NCBI GenBank assembly: GCA_017635395.1
Contig: JAGBLN010000016.1
Span: 1 to 64,000, forward strand
Origin: Lachnospiraceae bacterium
GTDB taxonomy: Bacteria > Bacillota > Clostridia > Lachnospirales > Lachnospiraceae
DNA length: 64,000 bases
Direction of reading: 5' to 3'
Position numbers and translations under genes: made by a program. This document shows positions 15,924 through 25,439 of this stretch, in pieces (the first letter of the stretch is position 1; every line of letters starts with the position of its first letter). The notes under the pieces are model-generated. The model saw only the letters and a list, made by a program, of their open reading frames with translations. It was not told the DNA's origin and searched no databases.

Positions 15924-18041
15924 ATGCTTACGATAAAGGCACCAATTGAACTGAATTGCAGCCGGAGGATGGTCAGCGATAATGAAAGTTTTGCAGAGCG
16001 TCTACAGGTACCGTATAAGCTGATGAGCAGCAAGGTTTCAGGAGAGGATTTGCTCCATGTGCTGAATACACCCCCTGAGATAATTTTCGCTGAGGGTGAC
16101 AATACCAGCATATTCAACAATATAAGCAATACAGGAACCTTTGCTCAGAAGACTGAAATAATTAACCATTTCCTGAATACGGTGCTTTACAACGGAAACG
16201 TGGAGCTTACATACAAGGACCGTGTATATATAACGGATGTGCTTATGCGCATGGGCGTAACGGATGTGAAGACCTTCATGTCTGAAGTACGCAACACTAA
16301 GAATGACATATACGAAACTCAGGAAAAGATAGGCTATTATCTTTCACAGGCGGAAAACTTCCGCATGGTACTGGAGCAGTACGAGGAGAATATACATACC
16401 GAAGGTGCCGAAACACCGGAGAGCATATCCTATTCTGATGAATATCATGAAGAGCTTTATCAGAATATTTTTAATCGGTTAAAGACCGGGGCTGTTTACC
16501 GGATAATAAATAATTTTAGGAAGAGCATATATCCGGCACAGGTGGAGAATAATGAGATCACCCTTGCGGCGCAGGATTATACCGCATCCCAGATAATGCT
16601 GAATATGCTTCGTGAGAATGCATCAGGCAGTCCTTCACAGCTCATTTATAAGAATGAAAATCTCTACGAGGATGAGATCTTTGAAGCGGGTGAAGAGGGG
16701 AAAGCTCCTGATGTGAAGAACCAGATCACATCGTCAGTATTGCTGGATACTATAAGGAATCTCTATATCAGCCAGTTTGATAAGGTTGAGAGCCGCAACA
16801 CACAGTACCTTGATATTTCAAATGCCCTTTATCAGACTGCAGGAGATACGGTTAACCGCATACTTATAAAAGCGGATGCGGCAAGGACGGCTAATAATTA
16901 TATTACTACCAGGGTAAATACCGTAAATGAAGGTGCCCGTAATATAGAGATCGTTCAGCGGGAGAATGTGATTCCTGAAGAAGCGGAAGAGACCGCAGTT
17001 ACGGAGATAGACCGTGTGGAGCGGGAGCTCAGAAGCCTTACCGAGCGTGAGACTGAAGAGAAGATTTCACAGCTTAACAGAAGCGAGATAAGGGAGAAAC
17101 GTTTACAGACGGAAAGCACTACTGTAAATATAACCAAGGAGGCTGAGCCTGTTCCAAGGGTTGTAAAGGAGCGTATCTCACCCGAAGAGGATATTAACCT
17201 TTTACAGCAGCAGCTTACAAAGATAAATGAGCAGAATGTTCTCAGGCAGGATAAGTATGTTGAGATAATGAACAATCTCATGAAGCAGGAGAGCGTAAAG
17301 GAACGGGATAGGATCGACGGCCCTACGGCAACAAGAAGGGAATCGGTAAAAGCACTCCTGGATAGAAATTATAAGCCGACGCCTTCGGAAGTTAAGCCGG
17401 AAGTCAAAAAGGATATCAGGCAGCAGGCTATAATGGAGGCCCTTCAGTCAGGAAGCGATGATTATCCCGAGATCAAGCAGGTTATTGAGCAGTATGTACA
17501 GGGCAGGGATACCACAAAGCGTGCGGAGGATGAGACAAGAAATGCAATAGCCAGGCTTATGCATGAGACTCGTATTCCCGAGCAGCCTAAGGCAACTGTA
17601 CCCATGGAATATACAGAGCAGCCTGTAAGCGAGGTGAACATTGAACGGACAGAGAAGGAGCTTGGCCGTATCACCGGAAGGACAGGCGATGTGCCCGGAC
17701 GCAGGACTGATGAAAATATTTTCAGGTCAAATCCTGCCATGGTTCACCGCATTAATGAGACTATAGATGAAGAAGAGATAATCGAGACCATAGGGCAGTT
17801 AAAGAAGTCTGTTGAGAATAACACGGTAATTAAGGAGCAGACCTTCGAGAACCGTATGGATACAACATCGGTAAGGCAGATAGAAAATGCCAATATGATC
17901 AGTGAGACGGTCAGAAGTGATGTGGAACTAAAACGTATGATAGAACAGAGCGTAAGGCAGCAGATGAATACCATTTCGGAGACAGTGGTATCGAAGCTGG
18001 AAAATCGGATGCAGTTAGAAAAGAGCAGACGTGGATTATAA
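15924..18041 (+). CDS. Coiled-coil CIS protein, candidate tape measure
   Basis: 705 residues, charged and largely helical, with no signal peptide or membrane helix. The first 330 residues look globular-helical (FAERLQVPYKLM, GDTVNRILIKAD); from about 340 on it is Glu/Arg/Gln-rich coiled coil (VERELRSLTERE, EDINLLQQQLTKI) to a basic end. No family was recognised. It lies between tube-like and baseplate genes, no other long helical soluble protein is present in the tail set, and its coiled-coil length could suit a ruler, so a tape-measure role is plausible. Alternatives are a scaffold or a cargo chaperone. Confidence 0.55.
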   Translation: MLTIKAPIELNCSRRMVSDNESFAERLQVPYKLMSSKVSGEDLLHVLNTPPEIIFAEGDNTSIFNNISNTGTFAQKTEIINHFLNTVLYNGNVELTYKDRVYITDVLMRMGVTDVKTFMSEVRNTKNDIYETQEKIGYYLSQAENFRMVLEQYEENIHTEGAETPESISYSDEYHEELYQNIFNRLKTGAVYRIINNFRKSIYPAQVENNEITLAAQDYTASQIMLNMLRENASGSPSQLIYKNENLYEDEIFEAGEEGKAPDVKNQITSSVLLDTIRNLYISQFDKVESRNTQYLDISNALYQTAGDTVNRILIKADAARTANNYITTRVNTVNEGARNIEIVQRENVIPEEAEETAVTEIDRVERELRSLTERETEEKISQLNRSEIREKRLQTESTTVNITKEAEPVPRVVKERISPEEDINLLQQQLTKINEQNVLRQDKYVEIMNNLMKQESVKERDRIDGPTATRRESVKALLDRNYKPTPSEVKPEVKKDIRQQAIMEALQSGSDDYPEIKQVIEQYVQGRDTTKRAEDETRNAIARLMHETRIPEQPKATVPMEYTEQPVSEVNIERTEKELGRITGRTGDVPGRRTDENIFRSNPAMVHRINETIDEEEIIETIGQLKKSVENNTVIKEQTFENRMDTTSVRQIENANMISETVRSDVELKRMIEQSVRQQMNTISETVVSKLENRMQLEKSRRGL

Positions 18042-18053
18042 AGGATAAGAGCT

Positions 18054-18968
18054 ATGGAAAGAGCATTATTATGTGTTCCTAAATTTTCATATTTCAAAGA
18101 ACAGTATAAGTCAATCGTTGGAAAAGATGACGAGGCCAGGGAAGCTGCTACAAAGACAGCGGCGGAGGAACTGTTGGATCTTGAAAAGGAACTGGAAATT
18201 GGTGTTGGTGAAAATCTTACAGGATTGAAAGTAACGGATGAAAAGTTTGCCGACACACTGAGCGGCATCGATCCTTCAAGGGATGCAATGGCTAAGGCAA
18301 ATTCATTTTCCCGGAAAGCTGCTATGATGGCTGCCAGGAACCATTTTTCCATACTGGAGGTTCAGTACAATCCCAAGACACTTTCATTTAGTGCTGCCAG
18401 CGGTAAGCAGGTGGATACTGAAGGATCCGGAATGGGTGCGGGAGCTACCACAAACTTAAGACAGAATAAAGTGTCCACGAATGTGGTGCTGAACTGTGAT
18501 CTTATATTTGATGATATGTCTATTAATGATGCTTTTACGGAGCAGACATACACGGACAATCCTTTAAACGGACTGGCACAGAAGGCGGCAAATGAAATGA
18601 GTAAGAGTCTTCTGCCCGGTAACGGACCGCAGGGGGTGGATTCATATCACTCAGTCCAGAAATATCTTGATGGGCTTATGGCACTTTTGGTAAGTCCGTT
18701 TTCCAGTCAGATAATGTTTTACTGGTCAGGCATGAGTTTCAGGGGACAGTTAGTTAATGTAAACGGTTCCTACACCATGTTCAATCCTGCAGGAGAGCCG
18801 GTAAGGGCTGTTGCAAGCATCAGGATCAGGCAGCGTATGAATATTCCGGATGCTGATGTGCAATGGAACAAAGCTTTTGATAAGGTATTCAAAGAGGGTA
18901 AAGATACCGGCCTGGCAAGTAAGTTTGCGGAAAATACTAATAATAAACTGATCAATCTGAATCTTTAA
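18054..18968 (+). CDS. Baseplate CIS_tube/Cis7-like protein, first copy
   Basis: 304 residues, AAGGATAAG site. From about residue 98 it shows the CIS tube protein (Pvc7-like) pattern: FSILEVQYNPKTLSFSA, VVLNCDLIFDD, QIMFYWSGMSFRGQLVNVNGSYTMF (quoted by ends), GEPVRAVASIRI. In Photorhabdus cassettes the homologue joins tube and baseplate and ends in a LysM domain; none is present here. The N-terminal 95 residues are an acidic helical extension not usual for the family. A second member follows at once. Confidence 0.75.
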   Translation: MERALLCVPKFSYFKEQYKSIVGKDDEAREAATKTAAEELLDLEKELEIGVGENLTGLKVTDEKFADTLSGIDPSRDAMAKANSFSRKAAMMAARNHFSILEVQYNPKTLSFSAASGKQVDTEGSGMGAGATTNLRQNKVSTNVVLNCDLIFDDMSINDAFTEQTYTDNPLNGLAQKAANEMSKSLLPGNGPQGVDSYHSVQKYLDGLMALLVSPFSSQIMFYWSGMSFRGQLVNVNGSYTMFNPAGEPVRAVASIRIRQRMNIPDADVQWNKAFDKVFKEGKDTGLASKFAENTNNKLINLNL

Positions 18969-18980
18969 TGTAGGAGCAGT

Positions 18981-19826
18981 ATGGGTATTGAGAGTGGCGT
19001 AAGAACAAATCTGGGGCTTATACAGAAAGCAAAGATAACCGTATTATATGGTGCTCATGATAAACAGGCACATGTAGATGTGCAGCCGGCAACCAGCGGA
19101 ACCGGAGGTATTTCCGGTGGCATGGGCAATATGATCGGGAAAAAGGAAACTTACAAGAAACTGACTTTTACTGTGCCCTTCAATCCTTCAACACTGAAGT
19201 TTAGCGGTATGGGCGGTGACCTGGTAAATAAGATGTCCTTTGGTGCGCAGGAGACGGGAATGGCATCCGCAGTTGCATATGATAAGGTGGATCCCCGTAT
19301 AACAATGCGTGTGCGGCTTATATTTGATGAGGTTACCTGGTCGGATATGGATTATGGTGTTGCTTCAAAGGCTCAGGCTCTGGTGGCTGCAACTGCCGGA
19401 TCGGCACTTTCAAGCGGCAGCTTTGGTGTAAGTGCAGCACAGGTAGCAGCGGTTACCGCGATGGATGCATTTGAACTGGGGGCTAAGAAAGCCATACGTG
19501 CAACCCAGGGGGCACATAAAGTAAGGGAGAGAACCGAAGCTTTTCTTGCAATCTGCAGACGCGACGAAACAAATACTATCGAGTTTGCCTGGGGGCATAT
19601 GCTTTATAGAGGCGTAGTAAGTAATGTGTCGGCGGAGTATACCATGTTTACTTCCGATGGTGAGCCACTTAGGTCCAGCGTGGATTTTGAAATGGTACTT
19701 TTGGACGAGGAAGTTGATCCCACCAGTATGGGCAGATGGGAAAAGGCATATGAGCTGCTGTTTGAAGATTCAAGTTCCGCTACGGGCATAATGCAGTCCA
19801 TTGGCGAATCAATATTCAGTATGTAA
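18981..19826 (+). CDS. Baseplate CIS_tube/Cis7-like protein, second copy
   Basis: 281 residues, TAGGAG site. It repeats the family pattern of its neighbour: FTVPFNPSTLKFSG, MRVRLIFDEVTW, TIEFAWGHMLYRGVV, EYTMFTSDGEPLRSSVDFEM. An Ala/Gly-rich helical insertion lies at about 133-165. Like the first copy it lacks LysM. The pair probably arose by duplication and may form two successive rings or a heteromeric collar at the tube-baseplate junction. Confidence 0.75.
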   Translation: MGIESGVRTNLGLIQKAKITVLYGAHDKQAHVDVQPATSGTGGISGGMGNMIGKKETYKKLTFTVPFNPSTLKFSGMGGDLVNKMSFGAQETGMASAVAYDKVDPRITMRVRLIFDEVTWSDMDYGVASKAQALVAATAGSALSSGSFGVSAAQVAAVTAMDAFELGAKKAIRATQGAHKVRERTEAFLAICRRDETNTIEFAWGHMLYRGVVSNVSAEYTMFTSDGEPLRSSVDFEMVLLDEEVDPTSMGRWEKAYELLFEDSSSATGIMQSIGESIFSM

Positions 19827-19837
19827 GGATTATTGTT

Positions 19838-20959
19838 ATGTTGGATTTCGATTCATTAAAAAAGTCATATGGAAATTTTAGCAATCCGGTGTCGGTTATC
19901 AAGGTGGATGGCAAGGACATTTCAGATGATAAGCTTGAGTTTGCTATATCTGATATACAGGTAGAACTGACCAGCGGGTTTGAAGCTTCAGTCGCATCCT
20001 TTTCTCTGTACAATACCTTTGACAGGGATCTTACGGGATTCATTACCGAGGATGTGCAGAAATACATAACTTTGGGAGCAGTCGTGCAGATATTCATGGG
20101 ATACGGCCTGACTGCAAGGGAAGTATTTTATGGAATCATAACCCGGGTTAATTTTAACTACCACAAGTTTGATGCGCCCTGTATTACTGTCACTGCAATG
20201 GATATCAAGGGTGCCATGATGGCTAACTGTTCTTTCAAGCAGTTTACGGGGGACATGAAGTATTCATTAGCTGTTAAGAAGATACTGGAGCAGCCTTTCT
20301 ATGAAAGTTATCTTAACGGCGCAGCGAAGATTACCGAGACTCCTGAGAATACGGATGAAAATCCGTCAGCCTATACATTGGAGATGAACTGTGAAAGCGA
20401 TTACGAATTTGTGGTAAAGGCTGCTAAGAAGTTTAATTATGAGTTCTATACCATAGGCGGTACGGTTTATTTCAGGAAGGCCAAGGAGAATAAGAATCCG
20501 CTAATCAAGATTACTCCGGAGACCCTGCTACAGAGCTTTGACGTTACATATGACATAAGCGGACTTGTGGGTTCAGTGGAAGTAAGGAATGAGAATCCGG
20601 GTGAGGCTAAGCAGTTTGCTTCAACTTCCACGATGAATAACAAGATATCCCAGAAGTCAAAGGCAAAGAAGATAATTGGAAGCCAGAAGAAGGTTTATAT
20701 AGACCCGACAGCTGATGATAAGACTATTGCACAGTACAGGTCTGAATATCTTGCTGAGAGGGTAGCATACAGATTCGGTTCACTAAAGGCTGAAATGGTC
20801 GGGCTTCCGGAAATCGTACCGGGTAACTTTATAGAGCTTTCTGAACTGGGAACAACGGTGTCCAACCAGTTTTATCTGACAAGGGTAAGGCATACCCAGA
20901 TGGGTGAAACAGGAAAGTTCAGGACTATATTGGAAGGCAGAACTGCAACAATAAAGTGA
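19838..20959 (+). CDS. Baseplate hub protein (gpD / gp27-like)
   Basis: 373 residues. The pattern of an N-terminal barrel (FAISDIQVELTSGFEASVASFSLYN), IFMGYGLTAREVFYGIIT, ITVTAMDIKGAMM and the later ESDYEFVVKAAKKFNYEFY (quoted by family features) matches late-control gpD/VgrG N-terminal hub proteins. It forms the trimeric hub that joins the tube to the spike. In many extracellular CIS hub and spike are fused in one VgrG-like protein; here the spike is the separate next gene. Confidence 0.85.
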   Translation: MLDFDSLKKSYGNFSNPVSVIKVDGKDISDDKLEFAISDIQVELTSGFEASVASFSLYNTFDRDLTGFITEDVQKYITLGAVVQIFMGYGLTAREVFYGIITRVNFNYHKFDAPCITVTAMDIKGAMMANCSFKQFTGDMKYSLAVKKILEQPFYESYLNGAAKITETPENTDENPSAYTLEMNCESDYEFVVKAAKKFNYEFYTIGGTVYFRKAKENKNPLIKITPETLLQSFDVTYDISGLVGSVEVRNENPGEAKQFASTSTMNNKISQKSKAKKIIGSQKKVYIDPTADDKTIAQYRSEYLAERVAYRFGSLKAEMVGLPEIVPGNFIELSELGTTVSNQFYLTRVRHTQMGETGKFRTILEGRTATIK

Positions 20960-21035
20960 TTTAAAGAAGTAAAAGCCACGCAGGACTGCGTCGGTGGTGA
21001 TACAGTATAATTTAGGAATTGTCAGAGGAAAGAGC

Positions 21036-21875
21036 ATGGAATTATTCGACATCATAAGCGATATATCTGCGGCTGAGACCCAGAAGACAGAGACCGGCGA
21101 TAACCGTATATACGGCGTACTTTTGGGCACCGTGCAGAACAAGTATGATGCAAAGATGCCGGGCAGGGTTTGTGTCAATGTGACAACCAAAGACCAGGAG
21201 CAGGATCAGATGCTTATGTGGGTAAGAGTGGCGCAGCCGTCATCCGGTAATAAGTGGGGACATTATTTCCTTCCTGAAGTGGGAGATCAGGTACTCCTTG
21301 CTTTTGAACAGGGAAATATCGAGCGGCCCTACATAATAGGATGTGTTCCCAAGTACGATAAGGACCAGTTTTTAAAGGATGTTGTTGATGAGAACAACAA
21401 AACCAAGGCAATTACCACAAAGCACGGATCTACCATCACCTTTACGGATGACAATGAGACTGAAGACGGTACTAAGGACAAGATCAAAATAGAGACAGCC
21501 GCAAAGGCCCATATTGTTGAGCTTGATAATGACAAGGGAATGATTACCATTGCGGATAAGGACAAAAAGAATTCAATTGTAATAAAGACAGCGGACGATA
21601 ACGGAAATATAGCTATTCAGACAGAGAAGAAACTTACCATAAAGGTAGGAAACAGCATAGAGCTTACCATGAACGACAGCAGCGGTACGGTTAATCTTAA
21701 ATGTACCAAGTTCATAGTTGATTCGTCAGGAACCGGTGCGAAGGTAGAGCTTAAGACCAGCGGCGAATTCTCAGCATCGGGAAGGACCTTTAAGGGATCA
21801 GGCTCCGCAAGCACTACGGTGGGTGACGGTGCATCTTCCACCACAGTCACAGGCTCCATGATAAAGAATAAGTAA
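21036..21875 (+). CDS. Central spike protein (gp5/VgrG C-terminal-like)
   Basis: 279 residues from the ATG at 21,036, chosen because GAGGAAAG lies seven bases upstream; the frame stays open back to a GTG at 20,994. Residues about 22-110 are the gp5 OB fold (GVLLGTVQNKYDAKMPGRV, WVRVAQPSSGNKWG, FLPEVGDQVLLAFEQGN, PYIIG). They are followed by repeated short strands (KIKIETAAKAHIVEL, KKLTIKVGNSIELT) typical of the triple-stranded beta-prism of phage and type VI spikes, and a Ser/Thr/Gly-rich end. No lysozyme domain. Confidence 0.88.
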   Translation: MELFDIISDISAAETQKTETGDNRIYGVLLGTVQNKYDAKMPGRVCVNVTTKDQEQDQMLMWVRVAQPSSGNKWGHYFLPEVGDQVLLAFEQGNIERPYIIGCVPKYDKDQFLKDVVDENNKTKAITTKHGSTITFTDDNETEDGTKDKIKIETAAKAHIVELDNDKGMITIADKDKKNSIVIKTADDNGNIAIQTEKKLTIKVGNSIELTMNDSSGTVNLKCTKFIVDSSGTGAKVELKTSGEFSASGRTFKGSGSASTTVGDGASSTTVTGSMIKNK

Positions 21876-21898
21876 GCATTTTAAAGAGGTTTATAAAA

Positions 21899-22369
21899 AT
21901 GATAGAAAAAAAAGACAAGAGTTTTCTTGGAACCGGAACCGCATATCCTGTTAGTATAGACCCTACGACGGGACGTTTTAAGCTTTCTTCCTATGAGGAT
22001 AGTGTCCGCGAGTCCATATATATCATACTTATGACTCAACAGATGGAGCGGATAGCAAGACCGGATTTCGGAAGCAACATAATGAATTATGTCTTTATGG
22101 ATGTTAATGTGACAAACATAAACATTATGGAGGATGACTTAAGAAGACAGATAACGACTCAGGAACCTCGTATATCCGATGTGGATATTTCAACGGAATA
22201 CCAGGAGCTGGAAGGGCGTTTGATAATAAGCATCAGTTATGTCGTTACGGAAACAAATACCAAGGATAATCTTGTATTCCCGTTCTACCTGAATACGGAT
22301 AGGAATGATGTGCCTGAAGAGGCTGATGACTTTGGTATTGAATACGAGCCGGAGGATGATAATGAATAA
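21899..22369 (+). CDS. gp25-like baseplate wedge protein
   Basis: 156 residues. The pattern VRESIYIILMTQQMERIARPDFGSNIMNYVF (ends quoted) with the PDFGS motif and the C-terminal LIISISYVV identifies the GPW/gp25 family. The protein links sheath and baseplate wedge and starts sheath assembly. The acidic tail (EEADDFGIEYEPEDDNE) is longer than usual. Its end overlaps the next gene by eight bases and carries that gene's ribosome binding site. Confidence 0.9.
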   Translation: MIEKKDKSFLGTGTAYPVSIDPTTGRFKLSSYEDSVRESIYIILMTQQMERIARPDFGSNIMNYVFMDVNVTNINIMEDDLRRQITTQEPRISDVDISTEYQELEGRLIISISYVVTETNTKDNLVFPFYLNTDRNDVPEEADDFGIEYEPEDDNE

Positions 22370-25300
22370 TCCCAGAATAGACGGAAGAACAAAAAATGAT
22401 ATCCTGGATCGGATTGATGAGCTGCGGGTAAGCTATACGCCGGAGTGGATACTTGATAAGTCAGTGACAAATCCCGATGTAGGTTCGGTTATAGCGCATG
22501 TATATGCGGATAATGTGTGTGAGAACATAAAGCTTTTAAACGGAACCATGGATCGTTTTCACGGGGAGTTCATAAATCTTTTGGATCTTACATTAAAGAG
22601 CGTGAAACCTGCAGTGAGCGTTGTTACCATGAAGTCTGCGGCAGCAGATGGTGATGGTGTGCCTGTGGCAAAGGGAACTGTTCTTTCTGCTGATGTGACC
22701 GAAGGTGACGATTCGGAGCCGGTTCTTTTTGAAACCGACAGGAGTTTATGTGTTACTTCCGCTGCCGTAAAGGATATATTCCTGACGGATAAAGAGGACG
22801 GAAATGTATATCCGATTCTTGGAAAATTTGAAAAAACGGAACTTTTAAAGATGGGGACTACCGTGTTCGGAGAAGATTCCGGTGAAGAAGGCTTGGAGTC
22901 TTCAGCTGCCGCGGATCAGTCAGATGCGGAAGAAAGTAAGAGTTTTAAACCTTTTAAGATGTTTGACGGAAAAGACAGCGTAAGCAGGAATGCGTTCGTG
23001 GTCATGCATAAAAATGCTTTCGACCAGACTGAGGGCGTGGTGAGCCTTAAGTTTGAAGGCGGTGAAAGAATCGTTAAAGGAATAACGGAGGGTGAGTTTA
23101 CTGTATCAAGATATGCGGAGGGTGGATTTGTTCCGGCTGACAGCATAGAGGCTACTGCTGATCCGGAAGTTGTCAATATCGGTTTCAAAGGTGAGTGTGA
23201 AAAGTACAGCAGCAATGGTGAGGAATATTCTGTCATAGCTATTGAGGCAGAGGATCCCATAAAGGAGATAATGTTTGCTAAGTCCATAGGTTTTTCTTCT
23301 GAAGGAGAGCCTATTGTACCTGATGCTGTATGTGACAGTGATTTTGAGTTTGATAGGGATGATTTCCTGCCCTTTGACAAAGAAATAATTCCGTCTAGGG
23401 AGTGCTTCATAGCATCTGATGTGTATTTTGCAAAAGCAGGTGCCAAGGTTACCATATCGGCTGATATCAGCTATGAGGAAAACCGCATCGATGTGTCACA
23501 GATGCAGATCGACAGTGAGCTTAAGATAATAAAGAGAAAGCCTAAGCTTGTTAACAGGCTGGAATTTGCAGATGTGTTTGTTAATGAGATAGTGCTTGAG
23601 TATTTCAATGGAATGGGTTGGAAGAAGCTTGACTGCGATAGATTCTATGCTTACGACTTGGCAGGGGCAGAGGCCGGACACATGAGCTTATCCTTTATCT
23701 GCCCTGATGAGTGGCAGGCAATACAGGCCGGCAGCACTGAGGCTCGTATGATACGTATGAGATGTGTGAGAGCGGACAACTGCTATATGCGTCCGGCGGT
23801 ACATCATTATCCTCGTATAAAGAATATGATGATCTCTTATAGCTATGAAGGCAGATTCATGCCCTGCAATAATGTTTCAGTCATATCGGGAACAAAGAAA
23901 AGGCCTGTTGAAGAACTGGAAAAAACAAGAGAAGGCGTAGCTCTTTTTGCACCTTCACAGTACATTGATGATGCGCTTTACCTTGGTTTTGACAAGCCTA
24001 TCGGTGCAGGTCCTGCAAGTATACTTTTTATGCTCAAGGACAGTGTGTACCATGAGACTCTGGGACTTCGTTTTGAATACAGGTCCACAAGGGGCTTCAG
24101 CAGAATAAGGGTGTTGGACCTTACAGAAGGTTTTTCAAAATCCGGCATCATAATGTTCGATCCGCCTTCGGATTTCATAAAGAGCAGCATTGAGGACAGG
24201 GAGAGATACTGGATAAGGATAGTTGCCACACAGAAGCACAGAGTCCTTGAGAGCAGGAAGAGTTTCCTTCCGGTAGTAAACGGCATCTTTATGAACGGAA
24301 TGACCGTTACCAATATAAGCACCGGCATAGAAGAAGATTTCTATATGGACGAATCCCTTCCCGGAATGCGGTTTGCTTTAGGCACGGATAAAATTTTAAG
24401 GATCGATCTTTGGGTAAATGAGATCGGTGCCATTACAGCTGAAGAAAGAGAATATATATTAGAGCATACTCCCGAAATTGCAAGGGCAGAGTATGACGTG
24501 CTTGGTAATTTGTCAGCCTTTTATGTTAAATGGGAGGAAGCAGAGAATTTCCTTTTTGACAAGAGACGGAGGATATACTGTCTCGACCGCTTGAATAATG
24601 AGGTGGTATTCGGAGACGGAATGAACCAGGATATTCCTGCTGTTACTAATGATGTTGCGTTCAAGGTAAAGACTTACAGGAGTGACGGAGACAGGGGAAA
24701 TCTTCCGGAGCATTCAATTACGGGAAAGAGCGGAAATGCCATGTTCCTGGATGTGGTTGACAATCCCGTAAAGTCCTATGGCGGATCTGCCATGGAAACC
24801 GTGCCCCAGGCTCTTGCCCGTGGTGCAGACATTATCAGCTCAAGAAGGCGTCTTATAAGTAAAATTGATTACCTGAGACTGGTTAAAGGATATTCAGAGG
24901 GGATAGATAAGGCTGAGGTTCTTTCCAAAGAGGATGATGTAATTATACTTCTTCTTATGAAGGATTATAACGATGGTGCATTCTCCTTCCATATGCTGTC
25001 TGCAAAGCTTAAGAATTACCTTTTGGAGAAATGCGAACTTACGGTTGCTGCATCCAATATCCATATTTCCGAGCCCATATTTGTCAGCCTGAGTGTCAGC
25101 GCATGGCTTGATGTGGATGATCTTGAAGACTGTTTTGAACTGCAGGAGCATATAGCTGATGAGCTTGAGGAATATATTGATCCTGTAAGCGGCGGAAAGG
25201 GAGACGGCTGGAGAATAGGCGTAATACCGAAGCGTTCACAGATAATGATGAAGGTCAATTCGGTAAGAGGAATGGCATCCCTTAAAAAGATGACGGTTTC

Positions 25301-25439
25301 TGCTACATATACTGATGAAACCGGAGAGCATGAGACCGATCTTGACAGTTTGGCTATAAGACCGGATATGTGTGTAAGAAATGCAAAACATCATATATAC
25401 GTAAATTTTGAAGGCGGGGAGGGCGAAAACCTTGCTTGA
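22362..25439 (+). CDS. Baseplate J-like protein, large (Cis11-like)
   Basis: 1025 residues. The start at 22,362 is set by GGAGG six bases upstream inside the gp25 gene; an in-frame ATG at 22,305 lacks a site. The N-terminus (YTPEWILDKSVTNPDVGSVIAHVYAD, ends quoted) and the C-terminal third (PQALARGADIISSRRRLISKIDYLRLV, then LVKGY) fit baseplate assembly protein J, the wedge protein that builds the hexagonal baseplate. The middle has several beta-rich insertions. It overlaps the second J protein. Confidence 0.85.
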   Translation: MNNPRIDGRTKNDILDRIDELRVSYTPEWILDKSVTNPDVGSVIAHVYADNVCENIKLLNGTMDRFHGEFINLLDLTLKSVKPAVSVVTMKSAAADGDGVPVAKGTVLSADVTEGDDSEPVLFETDRSLCVTSAAVKDIFLTDKEDGNVYPILGKFEKTELLKMGTTVFGEDSGEEGLESSAAADQSDAEESKSFKPFKMFDGKDSVSRNAFVVMHKNAFDQTEGVVSLKFEGGERIVKGITEGEFTVSRYAEGGFVPADSIEATADPEVVNIGFKGECEKYSSNGEEYSVIAIEAEDPIKEIMFAKSIGFSSEGEPIVPDAVCDSDFEFDRDDFLPFDKEIIPSRECFIASDVYFAKAGAKVTISADISYEENRIDVSQMQIDSELKIIKRKPKLVNRLEFADVFVNEIVLEYFNGMGWKKLDCDRFYAYDLAGAEAGHMSLSFICPDEWQAIQAGSTEARMIRMRCVRADNCYMRPAVHHYPRIKNMMISYSYEGRFMPCNNVSVISGTKKRPVEELEKTREGVALFAPSQYIDDALYLGFDKPIGAGPASILFMLKDSVYHETLGLRFEYRSTRGFSRIRVLDLTEGFSKSGIIMFDPPSDFIKSSIEDRERYWIRIVATQKHRVLESRKSFLPVVNGIFMNGMTVTNISTGIEEDFYMDESLPGMRFALGTDKILRIDLWVNEIGAITAEEREYILEHTPEIARAEYDVLGNLSAFYVKWEEAENFLFDKRRRIYCLDRLNNEVVFGDGMNQDIPAVTNDVAFKVKTYRSDGDRGNLPEHSITGKSGNAMFLDVVDNPVKSYGGSAMETVPQALARGADIISSRRRLISKIDYLRLVKGYSEGIDKAEVLSKEDDVIILLLMKDYNDGAFSFHMLSAKLKNYLLEKCELTVAASNIHISEPIFVSLSVSAWLDVDDLEDCFELQEHIADELEEYIDPVSGGKGDGWRIGVIPKRSQIMMKVNSVRGMASLKKMTVSATYTDETGEHETDLDSLAIRPDMCVRNAKHHIYVNFEGGEGENLA

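Noticed and set aside
17744..18352. Minus-strand Ser/Phe-rich open frame of about 200 codons
   Set aside because: It lies antisense across two well-supported genes and has composition typical of antisense of charged helices.
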